DNA from: an uncultured Clostridia bacterium
GTDB taxonomy: Bacteria > Bacillota > Clostridia > Christensenellales > CAG-138
Direction: 5' to 3'
Assembly (NCBI GenBank): GCA_944336625.1
Contig: CALVLF010000132.1
Span: 1 to 60,522, forward strand
Length of the DNA: 60,522 bases
Shown here: piece by piece, positions 58,791 to 60,522 of the stretch
Position numbering within the stretch: position 1 is the first letter of the stretch
Layout: each line of letters starts with the position of its first letter
Translations under genes and position numbers: made by a program
Notes under the pieces: model-generated
The model's input: the letters and a program-made list of their open reading frames with translations, nothing else
What the model was told of the DNA's origin: nothing
Databases searched by the model: none

Positions 58791-59390
58791 TTAGGCCCTA
58801 AAGCGGCCGTAGGCCTCCAGCAGCAGGGAAACGCAGCCCTCTATCCCCAGTACGCCGCTATCCAGGGCGATATGGTAATTTTCGGCATTGCCCCATTTCA
58901 TATCGGTATAGAACTCATAATAGGCGGCCCGCCGCTTATCCTTATCCTTCAGGCGTTTTTCCGGGGCTTCCTCACGCTGGCCATAGACACGGACGATCCG
59001 TTCCGCCCGGCTGGCCATGTCCGCATGAATAAATACCTTCAGGCAGTCTGCCGTATCCCGCAGAACATAATGGGCGCACCGGCCCACAATGACACAGGGT
59101 CCCTCCTGGGCAAGGTCCAGGATTACCTTGCCCTGGATGAGCCAGAGTCGGTCCTGCAGGGAAACGCCGTTGGTTCCCCGGTTTGCAAAGGCATTGGCAA
59201 ACCAGTTTCCGGATGCAGCCTGCTCCCCCTTTTCCTGGATAAATTCCTTGGTAAAGCCGCTTTTTTCCGCGATTTTCTCGATGATCTCCTGATCATAGCA
59301 GGGAATTTGAAGGGCTTCCGCTACCTTTCTGCCAATCGTCCGCCCGCCGCTTCCGAATTCCCGGCTGATGGTAATGACCTTGTTTCTCAT
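58791..59390 (-). CDS. Cytidylate kinase-like family protein
   Basis: A 199-residue P-loop protein of the cytidylate-kinase-like family (AAA-like nucleotide kinase fold). The phosphate loop reads ISREFGSGGRTIGRKVAEAL, a variant typical of this group rather than of true Cmk; CVIVGRCAHYVL and VFIHADMASRAERIVRVYG follow, with a DKDKRRAAYYEFYTDMKWG lid segment. The substrate is not established for the family. It is transcribed alone from a TGTGG-TATACT promoter. Confidence 0.88.
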   Translation of the reverse strand: MRNKVITISREFGSGGRTIGRKVAEALQIPCYDQEIIEKIAEKSGFTKEFIQEKGEQAASGNWFANAFANRGTNGVSLQDRLWLIQGKVILDLAQEGPCVIVGRCAHYVLRDTADCLKVFIHADMASRAERIVRVYGQREEAPEKRLKDKDKRRAAYYEFYTDMKWGNAENYHIALDSGVLGIEGCVSLLLEAYGRFRA

Positions 59391-59430
59391 GTTTTCAGGC
59401 CTTCCTTTTCATATATTTATATTTGCTTCC

Positions 59431-59441
59431 AGTATACCACA
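59431..59441 (-). promoter_or_regulatory. Extended -10 promoter of the cytidylate kinase-like gene
   Basis: The minus strand reads ATGTGG-TATACT-G, the hexamer at 59431-59436, identical over 13 bases to the pgi promoter core. Confidence 0.55.
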
Positions 59442-59576
59442 TCCTGGAAAAAATAGCATGGCGCCAGTCCGCCCTTTTTGCCGGCCATCCGGCGGATGGC
59501 TCTTGGGGCGCTTTTGTATTTTTTCAGTGGGAGGGTAGGTATTTTCTAGTATGCAGCGAGGGAAAATCCGGCAGGA

Positions 59577-59632
59577 TCTGTCGAATTGGTAAAGGTTTTG
59601 TCTTGGCAAATGTGCTGAAGCTATTTTATAAT
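59577..59632 (+). promoter_or_regulatory. Promoter of the L,D-transpeptidase gene with 0A-like box
   Basis: TTGGCA (59603-59608), 18 bases, TATAAT (59627-59632), predicted start near 59639. TCTGTCGAA at 59577-59585 matches the 0A consensus TTTGTCRAA at 8 of 9 positions and lies about 58 bases upstream of the start. Other bases back to 59391 hold no gene. Confidence 0.45.
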
Positions 59633-59677
59633 AAGGACGATTCTTTTTTTGCAGATTTTTCACTAACGGAGGCTCCT

Positions 59678-60522
59678 ATGCGCAATGGTTTCCCGCGCTG
59701 TCTGGCGCTGCTTCTGGCACTGCTTTGTTTCCTGCCTGCCACAGCCTTTGCACTGGATACGCTGAAGAACACAGACCCGGAAAAATACTATATTGAGCTG
59801 GATACCCGCAACCAGGTGGTCACCGTTTATGAAAAGGATGACCAGGGGGAATATACCCGCATCGTCCGGCGCATGGTATGTACCTCGGGCAAAACGGAGC
59901 CCCAGGGGGACGAGCCTGCCTCCCCTACCCCTTCCGGCCGCTGGAAGATGGGCGCCCGGGAGCGCTTTGGCAAGTTTGCCGCCTTCCAGGCGGAATACGC
60001 CCGCTACTGGACCCAGGTGGTGGGCGGCATCTACTTCCATTCCATCATGTTTTCCCAGCGGGATGCTACAACCCTGAAGAAAAGCCCCTATAACAACCTG
60101 GGCCGTACTGGTTCCCATGGCTGCATCCGCCTATATGTGGAGGATGCCAAGTGGCTCTATTACCATGCCTGCCCGGGAACTACCGTCAATGTGATCTCCC
60201 GCAAGGCGGACAGGGAGCTGACCGCTTCCCTGAAAAGCCAGCTGTCCTTTGAAGAATACCTGGAATTCCAGCAAAATATTTACGATGTGGAGCCCCTGCC
60301 GGACCGGGAAGCCTGGGTCGTGGTGGATAGGGCCCAAATGCGCACAGGCAACGGCACCAACGATAAACTCATCCGCAGGCTGCCCCAGGGCACCCAGGTT
60401 ACCGTACTCCAGGAGGGGGACCCCTGGGTGAAGATTCGGGTGCAGGACCGGGAAGGCTACATGAAGCGCTGCTATATCACCCATGAAGCGGTCGTGACGC
60501 AGGCCCATCCTGCGGGGAATTA
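59678..60522 (+). CDS. L,D-transpeptidase with SH3-like tail, cut by window end
   Basis: At least 281 residues; the next codon begins TA at the window edge, so the gene either ends here or continues. A signal peptide (about 1-26, CLALLLALLCFLPATAFA) leads to a YkuD domain (about 36-175): YYIELDTRNQVVTVYEKDD, IYFHSIMFS and NNLGRTGSHGCIRLYVEDA with the catalytic Cys of SHGC. The C-terminal part (about 205-275, WVVVDRAQMRTGNGTNDKLI to VQDREGYMKRCYI) looks like a bacterial SH3 wall-binding domain. It should cross-link peptidoglycan outside the cell. GGAGG lies 6 bases before the ATG. Confidence 0.93.
   Translation, partial: MRNGFPRCLALLLALLCFLPATAFALDTLKNTDPEKYYIELDTRNQVVTVYEKDDQGEYTRIVRRMVCTSGKTEPQGDEPASPTPSGRWKMGARERFGKFAAFQAEYARYWTQVVGGIYFHSIMFSQRDATTLKKSPYNNLGRTGSHGCIRLYVEDAKWLYYHACPGTTVNVISRKADRELTASLKSQLSFEEYLEFQQNIYDVEPLPDREAWVVVDRAQMRTGNGTNDKLIRRLPQGTQVTVLQEGDPWVKIRVQDREGYMKRCYITHEAVVTQAHPAGN

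Noticed and set aside
1..60522. tRNA, rRNA, CRISPR arrays, insertion sequences, prophage or attachment sites
   Set aside because: I read both strands for these and saw no T-loop/anticodon arrangements, regularly spaced repeats, transposase motifs or phage genes; a dedicated tRNA or repeat scan was not possible.

Overview
The window looks like a chromosomal segment of an anaerobic, GC-rich Bacillota (Clostridia) bacterium. The evidence is an orphan Spo0A-type DNA-binding domain, clostridial [FeFe]-hydrogenase modules, a PhoPR/Pst system, SepF/DivIVA division genes, Gram-positive TRTG extended -10 promoters and no respiratory genes. I saw no tRNA, rRNA, CRISPR array, insertion sequence or prophage. 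The genus cannot be fixed from sequence alone.

Layout. 0-7.7 kb: glucose-6-phosphate isomerase, whose stop codon interrupts a coding-like tail; a DEDD exonuclease; two GNAT acetyltransferases; a Crp/Fnr regulator; and a convergent trxA-ccdA-tlpA thiol-redox operon with a Crp-type palindrome at its promoter. 7.8-13.7 kb: five minus-strand genes (EamA permease, C_GCAxxG_C_C protein, N-acyl-D-amino-acid deacylase, opine dehydrogenase, degenerate M20 peptidase) that look like a route for modified amino acids. 14-20.2 kb: a diaminopimelate decarboxylase, a receiver-less Spo0A C-terminal protein behind a perfect 0A box, a membrane glycosyltransferase-like protein, a cyclophilin, a two-domain glycosyltransferase and a DUF3796/XRE pair. 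20.3-23.1 kb: a putative sensory [FeFe] hydrogenase with a PAS domain and an overlapping SpoIIE-type phosphatase. 23.2-30 kb: pstS-pstC-pstA-pstB-phoU-phoP-phoR behind a three-repeat Pho box; PstS is circularly permuted.

30-37.2 kb: a small Cys-rich membrane protein of the FeoB-associated type with a metal-repressor-like operator and a long structured leader. It faces a nine-gene operon: NuoE/HydC, NuoF/HydB, a 2Fe-2S protein, two DRTGG proteins, two small GHKL ATPases, a PHP protein and a hydrogenase-like protein lacking the proton-relay cysteine. The catalytic HydA expected with such a module is absent. 37.4-48.2 kb: a MATE exporter, an archaeal-type phosphoglycerate mutase and a 2,597-residue cyclic beta-glucan synthase-like protein. 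48.2-48.8 kb: a hairpin-dense non-coding element. 48.8-56.3 kb: divIVA, sepF, yggS, a HlyD-like protein, an M16 peptidase, a YlxY-like pseudo-deacetylase and pnp. 56.4-60.5 kb: a small secreted protein, an ArsB/NhaD-type transporter, DUF5662, a cytidylate-kinase-like protein and an L,D-transpeptidase running off the window.

Taken together, much of the window senses and regulates: redox (Crp/Trx, two hydrogenase-like sensors), phosphate, transition metals and developmental state (0A boxes). All promoter, operator and RNA calls come from reading the sequence and have not been tested by computation.
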